The notes beneath the pieces are model-generated. The model was not told where the DNA came from. It searched no databases and worked only from the letters and a program-made list of their open reading frames with translations. Of a DNA stretch of 64,000 nt, positions 27,587 through 36,258 are shown one piece after another; position 1 is the stretch's first letter, and every line of letters starts with the position of its first letter. The position numbers were made by a program, and so were the translations under genes. Source of the DNA: Sphingomonas sp. Leaf67 (lineage in GTDB: Bacteria; Pseudomonadota; Alphaproteobacteria; Sphingomonadales; Sphingomonadaceae); contig NZ_LMLP01000021.1 in assembly GCF_001421965.1 (NCBI RefSeq), forward strand, positions 1-64,000, given 5' to 3'.

Positions 27587-29969
27587 CAACCAGAAACTTC
27601 CGATACGCCCAGCCGATCGCGATCAGCGCCGCGCCCAGCCCCATGAACGACAGGATGCGCAGCACGCCCGCCAGCGCGGCGGCATCGATCAGGAAGACCT
27701 TCAGCGTGGTGAGGGTCAGCAGCGCGAGGCCGAAGCGGCGCAGGTCGGCGCTGCCCACCGACAGGCCGCGCCACAGCCACACGATCGCGAGGCCGAGCAT
27801 CGCCGCCGAATAGCCCCAGTTTTCGGGCGTCGATACCGGACCGGTCAGCAGCGTGCCATGGGCGACCTGGCGAATGGTGGCGAGCGTCGCGGCGAGGGTG
27901 AGCAGCGCCGCGATCAGGCTGCGGCGGGGGAAGTCGCGCAGCCGCCAGACCAGCGCGGCGGCGAAGCCGAGGTGGAGCGTGGCGGCGTTGAGCAGCGGGA
28001 GCGAGCCGACCGCTTGCGGTATCCAGATCGGATTGAGGCCGAGCAGGTCGTACCAGGCGAGGCGCGCGAGGCCGAGCGCGAGGAAGGCGGTGGCGAGGCG
28101 GCGATGCCGTTGCCACAGCAAGGCCCCGACCAGCAGCGCGAGGTCGGTCAGCAGGACGCGCTCGACGAACCCGTTGGCCTCGAAGGCGGGCAGGGTGGCG
28201 ATGGCGAAGGGTTGTTTGAGCAGGACATAGCTGCCGAGGACGGTCAGCGCGATCTCGGTCGGCACGATGACCCGGCGGAACGAGGCGAACAGCGCCGGTG
28301 CGCGCCATGCCGCCGCAAGGATCGCAATGCCGGGCAGGAGGAGGAGCGTGGCGGCATCGGCGGCGCGCGGCAGATAGGCGTAGGGAAAGACGTCGAAGCC
28401 GAGCGACTTTCCGAGCGCCACGCCGATCTGCGCGATCGGTTCGCCGGCGGCGAGGATCAGCAACAGCCATGGCAGGGCGGCCAGCCGTCCGATCGCTTGG
28501 CGGTCGAAGCGCAGCGCGGCGAGCAGCACCCCGCCCGCTGCGAGCGGCGCGAGCGCGAGCCATGGCGCGGGCAGATAGGTGGCGAGCAGGATGCCGACCG
28601 CCAGCGCGACCGTGGCGACACCCCCGACCAGTCCGGCATCGCCGGTCCCGCTGCGGTCGCGATGCCGCCATGCGAGCGCCGCCCCGGCCAGCGCGAGCAG
28701 CAGCCACAGCGCCGGACGCGCGATCCATGGCGTGCAGAACTGTGTCGCCAGCAGCGGGCCGATGCTGCCGATCAGGGCGACCCATGCCCAGCCGGCGCTG
28801 CGCCGCGACAAGCCGGCACCGGCCCCCGCGAAGATCAGCATGGCGATCGGCACCATCGATTCGGTCGCGTTGCCGTCATCCTGCACCATCCCGGCCGCGG
28901 TCAGCAGGGTGACGAGGATCGCGGCGGCGATGGCGGCGGGCAGCAGCGCGCTGTCGCGCCACGCAAGGAACAGCGCCGCCGCCGATAGCGTCAGGTAGAA
29001 GCCCCATGCCAGCGCGGAGAAATCGAGCATCGGCGCGATCGCCAGCATCTGGACAAGGGCCGCGAGGAGCGGCGCGGCGCGCAGCCAGCGGCGCTCGATC
29101 GCGGCGCGCGGGGCGGCGAGGCTGCCGCCGATCGCCAGTGCGACGAGGAACGCGCCGATGCCGGCCAGCCGGTCGGGCGGGACCAGCGCGATCAGCAGCC
29201 CCGCCCAGCCGAACGCGGCGACCAGCGCGCTCATCGCCAGCCACGCCCAGCCGCGCACGATGGCGAGGCTGAGCAGGGCGGCGACGAACAGGCCGAGATA
29301 GACGAGCAGCGCGCCGATGCCGGCGGCGTCATAGCCCGCGACCAACGGTGCCGCGAACCCGCCGACCAGCGCCATCACCGCGGTCGGCGGACCGTGGCGC
29401 AGCGCGAGGAACAGGCCGAGCGCGGTGATTGCCAGCATCATCGCGAACCCGGCAAGCGGATCGACCAGATGATAGAGCGCGGCGGCGAGATAGAGCGTGG
29501 CATAGGCCGAGGCGATGCCGGCCCCGGCCAGCACCTGGGCGATGCGCGGATCGTCATGGGTGGCGGGTAGGCGGCGGGCTGCTTCGCTGCCGATCAGCAG
29601 CGCCAGCGCGAAGGCGGCGGCGAACGCGGTGCGGATCGCCGGGGTCAGCCACCCCGCCTCGATCGACAGCCGGACGAGGAAGATGCCGCCGACGACCAGC
29701 GCCAATCCGCCGATCCACACCGGCAGGCGGCTGCCGACGAGCGTTTCGAAATCGATGCTCGGTATGGTCGGTCGCGGCAACCTTGGGCGAGGCGGGGCGA
29801 TGCGGGGGCGGTGCGCCTCGGGTGCCGCCGGTGCCGCCGCTTCGGGCAAGTCGATCGGCGGCGTGGGGGCGGCCAGTCGTGCCTCCAGCGCCGCGACGCG
29901 CCGCTGCAACCGGGCCAGCGCGACCGACAGGGCGATCACCGCGAGGAGGAGGACTATCGTCACCACCAC
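27540..29969 (-). CDS. DUF2339 multi-spanning membrane protein
   Basis: About 809 residues, nearly all hydrophobic: I count more than 20 transmembrane helices after an N-terminal anchor (residues 3-15), a short coiled coil (ALARLQRRVAALEARL) and a Pro/Ala-rich linker. DUF2339 proteins are uncharacterised. The start is unsure: GTG codons at 29969/29966/29963 fit the conserved N-terminus, while an ATG at 30039 would overlap the divergent GST gene; no good ribosome site is seen. The C-terminal tail APARSPTPPPTQVS is encoded by a dispersed hairpin repeat, which also supplies the stop codon. Confidence 0.82.
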   Translation of the reverse strand: MVVTIVLLLAVIALSVALARLQRRVAALEARLAAPTPPIDLPEAAAPAAPEAHRPRIAPPRPRLPRPTIPSIDFETLVGSRLPVWIGGLALVVGGIFLVRLSIEAGWLTPAIRTAFAAAFALALLIGSEAARRLPATHDDPRIAQVLAGAGIASAYATLYLAAALYHLVDPLAGFAMMLAITALGLFLALRHGPPTAVMALVGGFAAPLVAGYDAAGIGALLVYLGLFVAALLSLAIVRGWAWLAMSALVAAFGWAGLLIALVPPDRLAGIGAFLVALAIGGSLAAPRAAIERRWLRAAPLLAALVQMLAIAPMLDFSALAWGFYLTLSAAALFLAWRDSALLPAAIAAAILVTLLTAAGMVQDDGNATESMVPIAMLIFAGAGAGLSRRSAGWAWVALIGSIGPLLATQFCTPWIARPALWLLLALAGAALAWRHRDRSGTGDAGLVGGVATVALAVGILLATYLPAPWLALAPLAAGGVLLAALRFDRQAIGRLAALPWLLLILAAGEPIAQIGVALGKSLGFDVFPYAYLPRAADAATLLLLPGIAILAAAWRAPALFASFRRVIVPTEIALTVLGSYVLLKQPFAIATLPAFEANGFVERVLLTDLALLVGALLWQRHRRLATAFLALGLARLAWYDLLGLNPIWIPQAVGSLPLLNAATLHLGFAAALVWRLRDFPRRSLIAALLTLAATLATIRQVAHGTLLTGPVSTPENWGYSAAMLGLAIVWLWRGLSVGSADLRRFGLALLTLTTLKVFLIDAAALAGVLRILSFMGLGAALIAIGWAYRKFLVAAPARSPTPPPTQVS

Positions 29970-30030
29970 CGGTTGTGGCACAGGCCGGGGGCCGGTGTCG
30001 CCCCTTGTCGGGGCCAATGGAGACGCACCC

Positions 30031-30687
30031 ATGAAGATATACGGATCGACCATCTCGCCCTTCGTGCGCAAGGCAGTGGTCTTTGCCGAGGAAAAGGGGC
30101 TGGCGGTCGAGCTGGTCCCGACCGCGCCGGGCGATACCACACCCGCCTTTCGTGCGATCAGCCCGTTCGGGCAGATCCCGGCGATGGTCGACGGCGACTA
30201 CGCCCTGTCCGATTCGAGCGCGATCATCGCCTATCTGGAGGCGGAACATCCCGAACCGGCGTTGATCCCGGCCGATGCGCGGCCGCGCGGGCGGACGATC
30301 TGGTTCGACGAGTTGGCGGATACGGTGATCTTCGCCACGGGCAGGACGATGTTGTTCAATCGGGTGGTCGGGCCGTTGTTGCGCGGGGTGCCGGGCGATG
30401 CGGCGGCGGCGGACCGGGCCGAGCGCGAGCAGTGGCCGCCGATCCTCGCCTATCTGGAACAGGCGCTGACAGGGCGCGACTTTCTGGTCGGGGACGGTTT
30501 CACGCTGGCCGATATCGCGGTGACCAGCGCGCTGGCGAGTTCGCTGCACGCGACCGCGCCGATCGAGGCGGCGGGCCATCCGGAACTGGCGCGCTATCTG
30601 GACAGGATGCTGGCGCGGCCGGCCTTTGCCCGGCGGCTGGAGGCGGAGCGCGGGTTCCTTGCCAAGGTACGGAGTAAGATAGGGTGA
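30031..30687 (+). CDS. Glutathione S-transferase family protein
   Basis: A 218-residue GST. The thioredoxin-like domain has KIYGSTISPFVRKAVVFAEE, the cis-Pro GQIPAMVD and the glutathione-binding SDSSAIIAYLE; the C-terminal helical domain has GRDFLVGDGFTLADIAVTS. The catalytic residue is probably the Ser of STISPFVRK. Substrate unknown. Its stop overlaps the GTG start of the dapF-like gene, so they form a two-gene operon. Confidence 0.92.
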   Translation: MKIYGSTISPFVRKAVVFAEEKGLAVELVPTAPGDTTPAFRAISPFGQIPAMVDGDYALSDSSAIIAYLEAEHPEPALIPADARPRGRTIWFDELADTVIFATGRTMLFNRVVGPLLRGVPGDAAAADRAEREQWPPILAYLEQALTGRDFLVGDGFTLADIAVTSALASSLHATAPIEAAGHPELARYLDRMLARPAFARRLEAERGFLAKVRSKIG

Positions 30688-31637
30688 AGAAGTTTTCGTT
30701 CGTACATTGCCATGGGTCGGGCAATGATTTCCCGTTGATCGATGCGCGGGGCATCGATCTGGCCGATGCCGAATGGGCGCGGGTGGCGCGGGCGCTGGCG
30801 GATCGGGCGGGGGATGTCGGCGGTGACGGGCTGTTGCTGCTAACCGGCGAAGATCCCTCGCATATTTTCGGGATGCGGATGTTCAATCCCGATGGGTCGG
30901 AGGCGGAGACGTGCCTGAACGGCCTGCGCTGTACCGCGCGGCTGGGGTTCGAGGTGACGGACACCGAGGCCGGGCGGGTGCGGCTGAAGGTCAGCGATGC
31001 CGAGGCACGGCGGGTCGCGCCGATCGCGACGGGCGTCACCACGATCGAAACGAAGGTCGGGCCGGTATCGCTGCGGCCGGCGGACGTCGGGCTGACCGTT
31101 GGCGACGCGGCGTTCGTCGAGGCGGCGATCCCCGGATTGCCGAGCGAGCGGCGCTTCACCGCCGTCGCCATGCCCAACCCGCATCTGGTGGCGTTCGTCG
31201 ACGCGGTCGACGATGGCGAGCTGGTGACGCTGGGCGACTGGTGCGAGCGCGGACCGGCGCTGATCCCGGCGCGGGCCAATGTCAGTTTCGTCGAACTGCG
31301 CGAAAAGGGGCATGAGCGCGCGCTGTTCGTGCGGACCTATGAACGCGGCGTCGGGCTGACCAACAGCTGCGGCAGCGCGATGGCGGCGTCGACGCTGGCG
31401 GCGGCGCGGACCGGGCGGATCGGCTGGAGCGTCGAGACGCGGGTCTTCAACCGGGGCGGCATGGTGCGCGCGACGGCCGATGTCGGCGACGTGGTGACGA
31501 TCGCGGGCAATGCGACGTTCGCATGGGACGGGGAGATCGAGGTCGATCCGGCGACCGGTGCGGTCGGGCCGCTGCGGATCGTGGCGCGGCGCGAGGACGA
31601 AGTCGCGGCGTGGGAGGCCATGCTCGCGGGGTTGTGA
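30684..31637 (+). CDS. dapF: Diaminopimelate epimerase family protein (variant)
   Basis: A 317-residue DapF-fold epimerase; DapF turns LL- into meso-diaminopimelate for lysine and peptidoglycan. The N-terminal HCHGSGNDFPLID, both catalytic Cys (ETCLNGLRC and TNSCGSAMAA), NPHLVAFVD and YERGVGL are present. Two active-site stretches differ from the common forms: CLNG replaces CGNG and GVGLTNSCGS replaces GxGET-ACG. It could still be the cell's DapF, or a paralogue with another amino-acid substrate. GTG start at 30684 overlaps the GST stop. Confidence 0.8.
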   Translation: MKKFSFVHCHGSGNDFPLIDARGIDLADAEWARVARALADRAGDVGGDGLLLLTGEDPSHIFGMRMFNPDGSEAETCLNGLRCTARLGFEVTDTEAGRVRLKVSDAEARRVAPIATGVTTIETKVGPVSLRPADVGLTVGDAAFVEAAIPGLPSERRFTAVAMPNPHLVAFVDAVDDGELVTLGDWCERGPALIPARANVSFVELREKGHERALFVRTYERGVGLTNSCGSAMAASTLAAARTGRIGWSVETRVFNRGGMVRATADVGDVVTIAGNATFAWDGEIEVDPATGAVGPLRIVARREDEVAAWEAMLAGL

Positions 31638-31648
31638 AGGCGGCCACT

Positions 31649-31749
31649 CCCCGTTCGGTTCGGGCTTGTCGAGGAGGGGTGGCTCAACCGGGGCGGGGTT
31701 CTCGACGGACGCTTCTCGACAGGCTCGAAGCTGCTCGAACTGAACGGGG
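31649..31749. repeat. Dispersed TTCTCGAC-type repeat, copy 2
   Basis: Begins CCCCGTTCGGTTCG and ends CTCGAACTGAACGGGG, with GGTTCTCGACGGACGCTTCT and GCTCGAAGCTGCTCGAAC inside, matching the copy at 21506-21630 but shorter in the middle. It follows the dapF-like stop codon. The remaining bases to 31885 hold no gene that I can support. Confidence 0.75.
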
Positions 31750-31885
31750 AAAGGTAGGCCGCGCCTCCCTTGACCGAAGCCTGCGGAGTATAGTCACGCG
31801 GTGATGGCGCGTGCGACGTTCGCAGAGGCCTTCATCGATCCGCCTCTCGCGGAGCGCCTGCCCCGCGAGATGGATTGATGCGTGG

Positions 31886-32224
31886 TTAGGCCGTCCGCGC
31901 CAGCATCGCCGCTTCGACGCTTTGCAGCCCCTCCGCGCTCGCGATCGCCAGGTCGAGCGGGCGTCCGCCAAGGGCGTCGTCATGGTCGTTCAGGAACGCC
32001 ATCGCCTTGTCGCGCTCGCCGAAGCGGCGAAAGGCGCTGGTCGCGACCTGACCCTGACGACTGGCCTGATCGGGGGTGAGGCGCACCGTCGTGTACTTGC
32101 GCTTGAAGCGCATCGCCCCTGGCTTGCGCGGGGTTTCGACGGGCGCTTCGGCCACGGCTTCGACGGGCAGTTCGGCCACGGCGTCGGCGGGCAGGTCGGC
32201 CAGCGTGTCGGGGGCGGCGGTCAT
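31886..32224 (-). CDS. MbcA/ParS/Xre-type antitoxin-like protein
   Basis: A 112-residue protein. The C-terminal half matches the toxin-binding (DUF2384-like) domain of MbcA/ParS/Xre antitoxins: AFRRFGERDKAMAFLNDHDD, then ALGGRPLDLAIASAEG and a Glu-rich end. The N-terminal 35 residues are an acidic Ala/Val/Glu-rich repeat (ADAVAELPVEAVAEAPVE), followed by a basic patch (MRFKRKYTTVRL). No RES-domain toxin is beside it; the partner is a 56-residue protein whose stop overlaps this start (ATGA). It is divergent from the GTA cluster. A regulatory role towards the GTA is possible but only inferred from position. Confidence 0.7.
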   Translation of the reverse strand: MTAAPDTLADLPADAVAELPVEAVAEAPVETPRKPGAMRFKRKYTTVRLTPDQASRQGQVATSAFRRFGERDKAMAFLNDHDDALGGRPLDLAIASAEGLQSVEAAMLARTA

Positions 32225-32391
32225 GCCGCCACCATCCGGCCGGATGCGCCGAGCATGCTGCGCACCGTTTCGATCTTGGTTTCGTAGCAGCGCGCGGTGC
32301 CGTCGTGCGACTCGCGCGCCTCGTTCGTGGCGGCCGAGGCCGCGCGCATCAGCGCCACCTGATGGCGGTGCAGCAAATCGTTGAGGTCCAT
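32221..32391 (-). CDS. Small protein coupled to the antitoxin-like gene
   Basis: A 56-residue, soluble, helical protein (MDLNDLLHRHQVALMRAASA ... VRSMLGASGRMVAA) that I do not recognise. ATG at 32391 follows GGGAGCG at eight bases, and its stop overlaps the next gene's start (ATGA), both signs of a real gene. It is the first gene of the two-gene cassette that points away from the GTA cluster, with about 270 bases between the two start codons. Confidence 0.6.
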   Translation of the reverse strand: MDLNDLLHRHQVALMRAASAATNEARESHDGTARCYETKIETVRSMLGASGRMVAA

Positions 32392-32541
32392 AATCGACGC
32401 TCCCAACAGCGTAAGCGGAAGCACGCGAGTCTCCCGGTCGCTGGCGCCTACGGACCATCTGCCAGCGATGCACCCTATATGGGGATGCGGTGCGCCCGTC
32501 GCCATGGCCGGCGCAAAACGAACCAGATAGGAACATTGCGC

Positions 32542-32570
32542 TTGACATCGTCACGCTCATCTGGCACAAA
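32542..32570 (+). promoter_or_regulatory. Candidate promoter of the GTA cluster
   Basis: A perfect -35 hexamer TTGACA at 32542-32547 stands 17 bases before CACAAA (32565-32570), a weak -10. It is about 90 bases upstream of the small terminase gene. Direct repeats AGGAACA at 32529 and 32573 and an inverted CCAGAT ... ATCTGG pair (32523 and 32559) surround it and may be regulator sites. Confidence 0.35.
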
Positions 32571-32660
32571 ACAGGAACAGTGAGGAATTGCGGATCGGGG
32601 CCGGGCGGCGACGCCTTCGGCCCCGTTTCGCGTCCGGGGCACGCGATCGGGGGGAAGACG

Positions 32661-33149
32661 ATGGAGCGGGAGAAAGTGCTTACCAGCGGCGGCAGGCGAC
32701 CGGTGCAACAGCAGCGGATCGCCGCCGGATGGACGCCGTCACGCCGCGCGCAGTTTCTGGACCATGTAGCCGCGACCTGTAACGTCCGGGCGGCGACCGA
32801 AGCGGTCGGGCTGACGCAGGCCAGCGTTTATGCCCTGCGCCGACGCGACGTTGCCTTTGCCGAACAGTGGCGAATGGCGCTGCTGGCCGGGTACGACCGG
32901 CTGGAAGAGATGCTGGTATCCAAAGCGATCGCCGCGTTGGAGGATGTTCCGGCCGGCGATCCCGACAAGGTCGTCACCGGCCCGATCAGCGTCGAACAGG
33001 CGATCCGTCTGCTCGATCGGCATCAGGCGCTGGTCAAGCAGGGCACCGGGCGGCGCGAGGCGCAGTTGCGGGCGACGCAGGCCGAAACGGACGCGATGCT
33101 CATCAAGCGGATCAAGGCGATGCGTGGCAAGCTGGAGCGTCGGACATGA
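32661..33149 (+). CDS. GTA small terminase-like protein (g1 position)
   Basis: A 162-residue protein beginning the GTA run. An HTH-like region (AATCNVRAATEAVGLTQASVYALR, here shortened) matches small terminase DNA-binding domains; the C-terminal part is helical (VEQAIRLLDRHQALVKQGTG). In a GTA it would help recruit host DNA for packaging. ATG at 32661 follows GGGGGAAG; the longer frame upstream crosses the promoter region. It overlaps the large terminase start by four bases (ATGA). Confidence 0.8.
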   Translation: MEREKVLTSGGRRPVQQQRIAAGWTPSRRAQFLDHVAATCNVRAATEAVGLTQASVYALRRRDVAFAEQWRMALLAGYDRLEEMLVSKAIAALEDVPAGDPDKVVTGPISVEQAIRLLDRHQALVKQGTGRREAQLRATQAETDAMLIKRIKAMRGKLERRT

Positions 33150-34453
33150 GCGAGATGGATCCGCTGGTCCGGGCATTGGCCGAGATGGACGATGTGCAAC
33201 TCGAACGAACGTTGTCGCGCCTGACACCGCACCGCCGCCGCGAATTGGCGACGCGGTGGAAGCTGTGGGCGCATGACGGTCAGACGATCGCCGACAGTGA
33301 CTGGACGGTATGGCTGATCCAGGCGGGGCGCGGGTTCGGCAAGACCCATGCCGGTGCCGAATGGGTCTGCGAACAGGCAGCCGATCGGCGCGACCTGCGC
33401 ATCGCGCTGGTCGGGGCGACCCGGCGCGACGTCGAACAAGTGATGATCCGGGGACCCGCCGGCGTGCTGGCGATCGGACGGCATTTCGGGCCGGTGACCT
33501 ATCGGCCGTCGCACGGATTGGTTGAATTCGGTTCGGGTGCCCGTGCCTATATCTACGCCGCCGAGAGCGGCGAGAACCTGCGCGGTCCCGAACACCATAT
33601 CGCGTGGTGCGACGAGCTGGCCAAATGGCGCAATGCCGATGCGACATGGGACAATCTGATGATGGGGATGCGGCTGGGCGAGCAGCCGCAGACGCTGGTG
33701 ACGACGACGCCGCGCGTCGTGCCGCTGCTGCGGCGCATCCGGGCGATGGACGGCGTACGGATTACCGGCGGGCGGACCTATGACAATATGCATCTGCCCA
33801 AAAGCTATGTCGCGCAGGTCGAGGGCAGTTATGCCGGGACAAGGCTGGGGCGGCAGGAACTGGACGGCGAGCTGATCGAGGAGGTGGCGGGCGCGCTGTG
33901 GCAACGATCGCTGATCGAGACGCAGCGGGTGGCGGCGGCACCGACGCTGGTGCGGGTGGTGGTCGGGGTCGATCCGCCGGCGGGGGTCGATGGCGATGCG
34001 TGCGGGATCGTCGCGGTTGGCCTTGGCGAGGATGGCCATGGCTATGTGCTGGCCGACGCGAGCGTGGCCGGCCTGTCGCCCGAGGGCTGGTCGCAAGCCG
34101 TCGCGGCGTGCGCGGCACGTTATGGTGCCGACCGGGTGGTGGCGGAATCGAACCAGGGCGGGGCGATGGTCGCCAGCGTGCTGCGCGCGGCGGAGGCCGG
34201 GTTGCCGGTCACGCTGGTCCACGCATCGCGGGGGAAGGCGGCGCGGGCCGAGCCGATCGTGGCGCTGTACGAACATGGCCGGGCGTTCCATGTCGGCGCG
34301 TTCCCGGCGCTGGAGGACGAATTGTGCGGGCTGATCGCCGGGGGCGGCTATCAGGGGCCGGGGCGGTCGCCCGATCGCGCCGATGCGATGGTGTGGGCGA
34401 TGCAGGAGTTGATGTTAGGGCGGCGCGGGGTCGCGACGGTTCGGGTGTTGTGA
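33146..34453 (+). CDS. GTA large terminase (g2)
   Basis: A 435-residue packaging ATPase/nuclease. The Walker A-type motif is QAGRGFGKTHAG (about residues 57-68), Walker B is IAWCDELAKW (about 152-161), and the nuclease half has VVGVDPPAG, ESNQGG and PDRADAMVWAM, holding the acidic residues of the RNase H-like fold. Length fits RcGTA g2. It packages random host DNA in functional GTAs. Coupled to the small terminase gene; a 177-base gap with repeats follows. Confidence 0.93.
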   Translation: MSEMDPLVRALAEMDDVQLERTLSRLTPHRRRELATRWKLWAHDGQTIADSDWTVWLIQAGRGFGKTHAGAEWVCEQAADRRDLRIALVGATRRDVEQVMIRGPAGVLAIGRHFGPVTYRPSHGLVEFGSGARAYIYAAESGENLRGPEHHIAWCDELAKWRNADATWDNLMMGMRLGEQPQTLVTTTPRVVPLLRRIRAMDGVRITGGRTYDNMHLPKSYVAQVEGSYAGTRLGRQELDGELIEEVAGALWQRSLIETQRVAAAPTLVRVVVGVDPPAGVDGDACGIVAVGLGEDGHGYVLADASVAGLSPEGWSQAVAACAARYGADRVVAESNQGGAMVASVLRAAEAGLPVTLVHASRGKAARAEPIVALYEHGRAFHVGAFPALEDELCGLIAGGGYQGPGRSPDRADAMVWAMQELMLGRRGVATVRVL

Positions 34454-34504
34454 GGGGAGCGATACTGGTTCGGGGGGATCGAGCGAGCCTTTGGCTCGCG
34501 CGCT

Positions 34505-34608
34505 GCGCGCTGACCCCTCTCCCAGCTTCGACTAGGCCTTTGCTGGGCAAAGACCAAGTCTGCGCAACCCTCTCCCCTTGAAAGGGGAGAGGGAAGATGG
34601 GCGGTCAT
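34505..34608. repeat. Palindromic repeat region between terminase and portal
   Basis: Contains CCCTCTCCCAGC, CCTTTGCTGGGCAAAG and the hairpin CTCTCCCCTTgaAAGGGGAGAG (34571-34592). These are common intergenic repeat motifs. They break what is normally a tight GTA operon but leave the genes intact. Confidence 0.6.
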
Positions 34609-34630
34609 CTTTGGTTTCGGGAGAATTGCC

Positions 34631-35758
34631 ATGAAATGGTTCGGACGCAGGTCCGGGCGCGATGGGTCGCGTCCGGTGTTGGCGCGGGGCGGCACCGGTG
34701 CGGTGCTGTGGCGCGAGGGGAGCGGGCCGGCGGCGGGGGGGTGGGCGCAGGGCTATGAGGCGCAGGTGCGCGCCGCCTATCTGGGCAATCCTATCGCGCA
34801 GCGCGCGGTACGGCTGGTGGCGGAGGGGGTCGCGTCGATGCCGGTCGTGGGCGACGTGCGGGCGGTGGCGCTGGTCGCGGCGCGATCGGCGGGACAGGAA
34901 TTGCTGGAGAGTGTGGGGGCGCAGCTGCTGCTGCACGGCAATGCCTATATCCAGTTGATCGAGGACGGGGCGGGCGGGATCGGCGAGCTGTATGCGCTGC
35001 GGCCCGAGCGGGTGACCGTCGAGGCGGATGCGGCGGGGTGGCCGGTCGCGTACCGCTACCGCGTCGGCGATCGGGTGACGCGGATTGCGGCCGAGGATGG
35101 CGCGGGGCGGCCGGCGGTGGTGCATATCCGCGGCTTCCACCCGCTCGACGATCATTATGGCCTCGGGTGTCTGGGCGCGGCGGCGGGGGCGGTGGCGATC
35201 CATAACGAGGCGGCGCGCTGGAACAAGGCGCTGCTCGACAATGCCGCGCGGCCATCGGGGGCGCTGGTCCATGATCCGGGCGATGGCGGGGTGTTGTCGG
35301 GCGAACAGTTCGACCGGCTGCGCGCGCAGATGGACGATGCCTTTGCCGGGGCGGCCAATGCCGGGCGGCCGATGCTGCTCGACGGGGGCCTCAAATGGCA
35401 GGCGATGAGCCTGACGCCGGCGGACATGGATTTCGTCGGGTTGAAGGCACAGGCGGCGCGGGAGATCGCGCTGGCGTTCGGGGTGCCGCCGATGCTGCTC
35501 GGGCTGCCGGGGGACAATACGTTCGCGAATTATCGCGAGGCGAACCGGGCGCTGTGGCGGCAGACGATCGTGCCGCTGGGCGAGCGGGTGCTGTGCGCCT
35601 TGGGGCAGGCGATCGACGGGTGGATCGGGAGCGGGGCGCTGTCGGTCGATCTGGATCGGGTGGTGGCGCTTAGCGAGGAGCGCGACCAGTTGTGGGCGCG
35701 GGTGGCGGGGGCGGATTTCCTGACGCCGGAGGAGAAGCGGGCGCTGGTGGGGTTGTGA
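34631..35758 (+). CDS. GTA portal protein (g3, HK97 family)
   Basis: A 375-residue HK97-type portal protein, the ring through which DNA enters the head and to which the tail binds. Typical blocks are NPIAQRAVRLVAEGVASMPV, ELLESVGAQLLLHGNAYIQL, ALRPERVTVEAD, LGAAAGAVAIHNEAARWNKA and GVPPMLLGLPGDNTFANYRE. Length is close to the RcGTA homologue. ATG at 34631 after GGGAG. The gene is followed by a small minus-strand gene, then the g3.5-like gene. Confidence 0.93.
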   Translation: MKWFGRRSGRDGSRPVLARGGTGAVLWREGSGPAAGGWAQGYEAQVRAAYLGNPIAQRAVRLVAEGVASMPVVGDVRAVALVAARSAGQELLESVGAQLLLHGNAYIQLIEDGAGGIGELYALRPERVTVEADAAGWPVAYRYRVGDRVTRIAAEDGAGRPAVVHIRGFHPLDDHYGLGCLGAAAGAVAIHNEAARWNKALLDNAARPSGALVHDPGDGGVLSGEQFDRLRAQMDDAFAGAANAGRPMLLDGGLKWQAMSLTPADMDFVGLKAQAAREIALAFGVPPMLLGLPGDNTFANYREANRALWRQTIVPLGERVLCALGQAIDGWIGSGALSVDLDRVVALSEERDQLWARVAGADFLTPEEKRALVGL

Positions 35759-35764
35759 CCGGCC

Positions 35765-35914
35765 CTAGCGGGGCAGGTCGCACGTCATGGTCAGGCGGTC
35801 GAAACTGCCGCCGGCCTGGGTGCAACGTTTCCCCTTCAGCACGGGCAGCGCGAAGGTGAAGGCGAGGAGGGCCGCGCCGAAGGCGGCGAGGATGATGTGC
35901 AGGCGGGGTCTCAC
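35765..35914 (-). CDS. Small membrane-anchored protein inside the GTA cluster, opposite strand
   Basis: A 49-residue protein: basic start, one hydrophobic segment (IILAAFGAALLAFTFALPVL), then KGKRCTQAGGSFDRLTMTC, i.e. a Cys-GG-x-FD-Cys pattern seen in short sphingomonad envelope proteins. The GTG at 35914 has TAGGCGG at good spacing. It fills the gap between portal and g3.5 almost exactly, but in the opposite direction to all GTA genes. Function unknown; a chance frame cannot be excluded, though the Cys/Gly/Asp spacing is telling. Confidence 0.5.
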   Translation of the reverse strand: MRPRLHIILAAFGAALLAFTFALPVLKGKRCTQAGGSFDRLTMTCDLPR

Positions 35915-35949
35915 GGGCCGCCGCCTAGCACAAAGGCAGGAGACGGGCG

Positions 35950-36258
35950 ATGGGCGACGGGGTGCTGCTGGCGCAGCTGATGGGACAGGCGGCGGGCGAC
36001 GGTGCCGACCTGCAGACGCTGCGGGCGATCGCGGAGGAGGCGGGCGAGCTGGGCGCGAGCCGGGCGATGGCGCGGATCGGGCTGTCGGATGCGGCGGCGG
36101 CGGGCGATGTGCAGGAACTGCGCGAACTGTTGAAGGCTTGGCGCGATGCCAAGCGATCGGCGGTGCGCGCGGCGCTGGCATGGGTGATGCGGATGGTGTT
36201 CGCGCTGCTGCTGGTCGGGATCGCGGTGAAGAGCGGGTGGCCCGAATGGGCGCGGTGA
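35950..36258 (+). CDS. DUF6127-type small protein (g3.5 position)
   Basis: A 102-residue protein: a helical region with GASRAMARIGLSDAAAAGDV and ELRELLKAWRDAKRSAVRAA, then a C-terminal transmembrane segment (MRMVFALLLVGIAV). I associate this with DUF6127, found at the g3.5 place between portal and protease in sphingomonad GTA clusters. Role unknown. Its end overlaps the protease start by 13 bases. Confidence 0.75.
   Translation: MGDGVLLAQLMGQAAGDGADLQTLRAIAEEAGELGASRAMARIGLSDAAAAGDVQELRELLKAWRDAKRSAVRAALAWVMRMVFALLLVGIAVKSGWPEWAR

Noticed and set aside
32541..32600. A LexA/SOS box before the small terminase gene
   Set aside because: AGGAACA repeats are present but I could not find the spaced GTTC pair used by alphaproteobacterial LexA.
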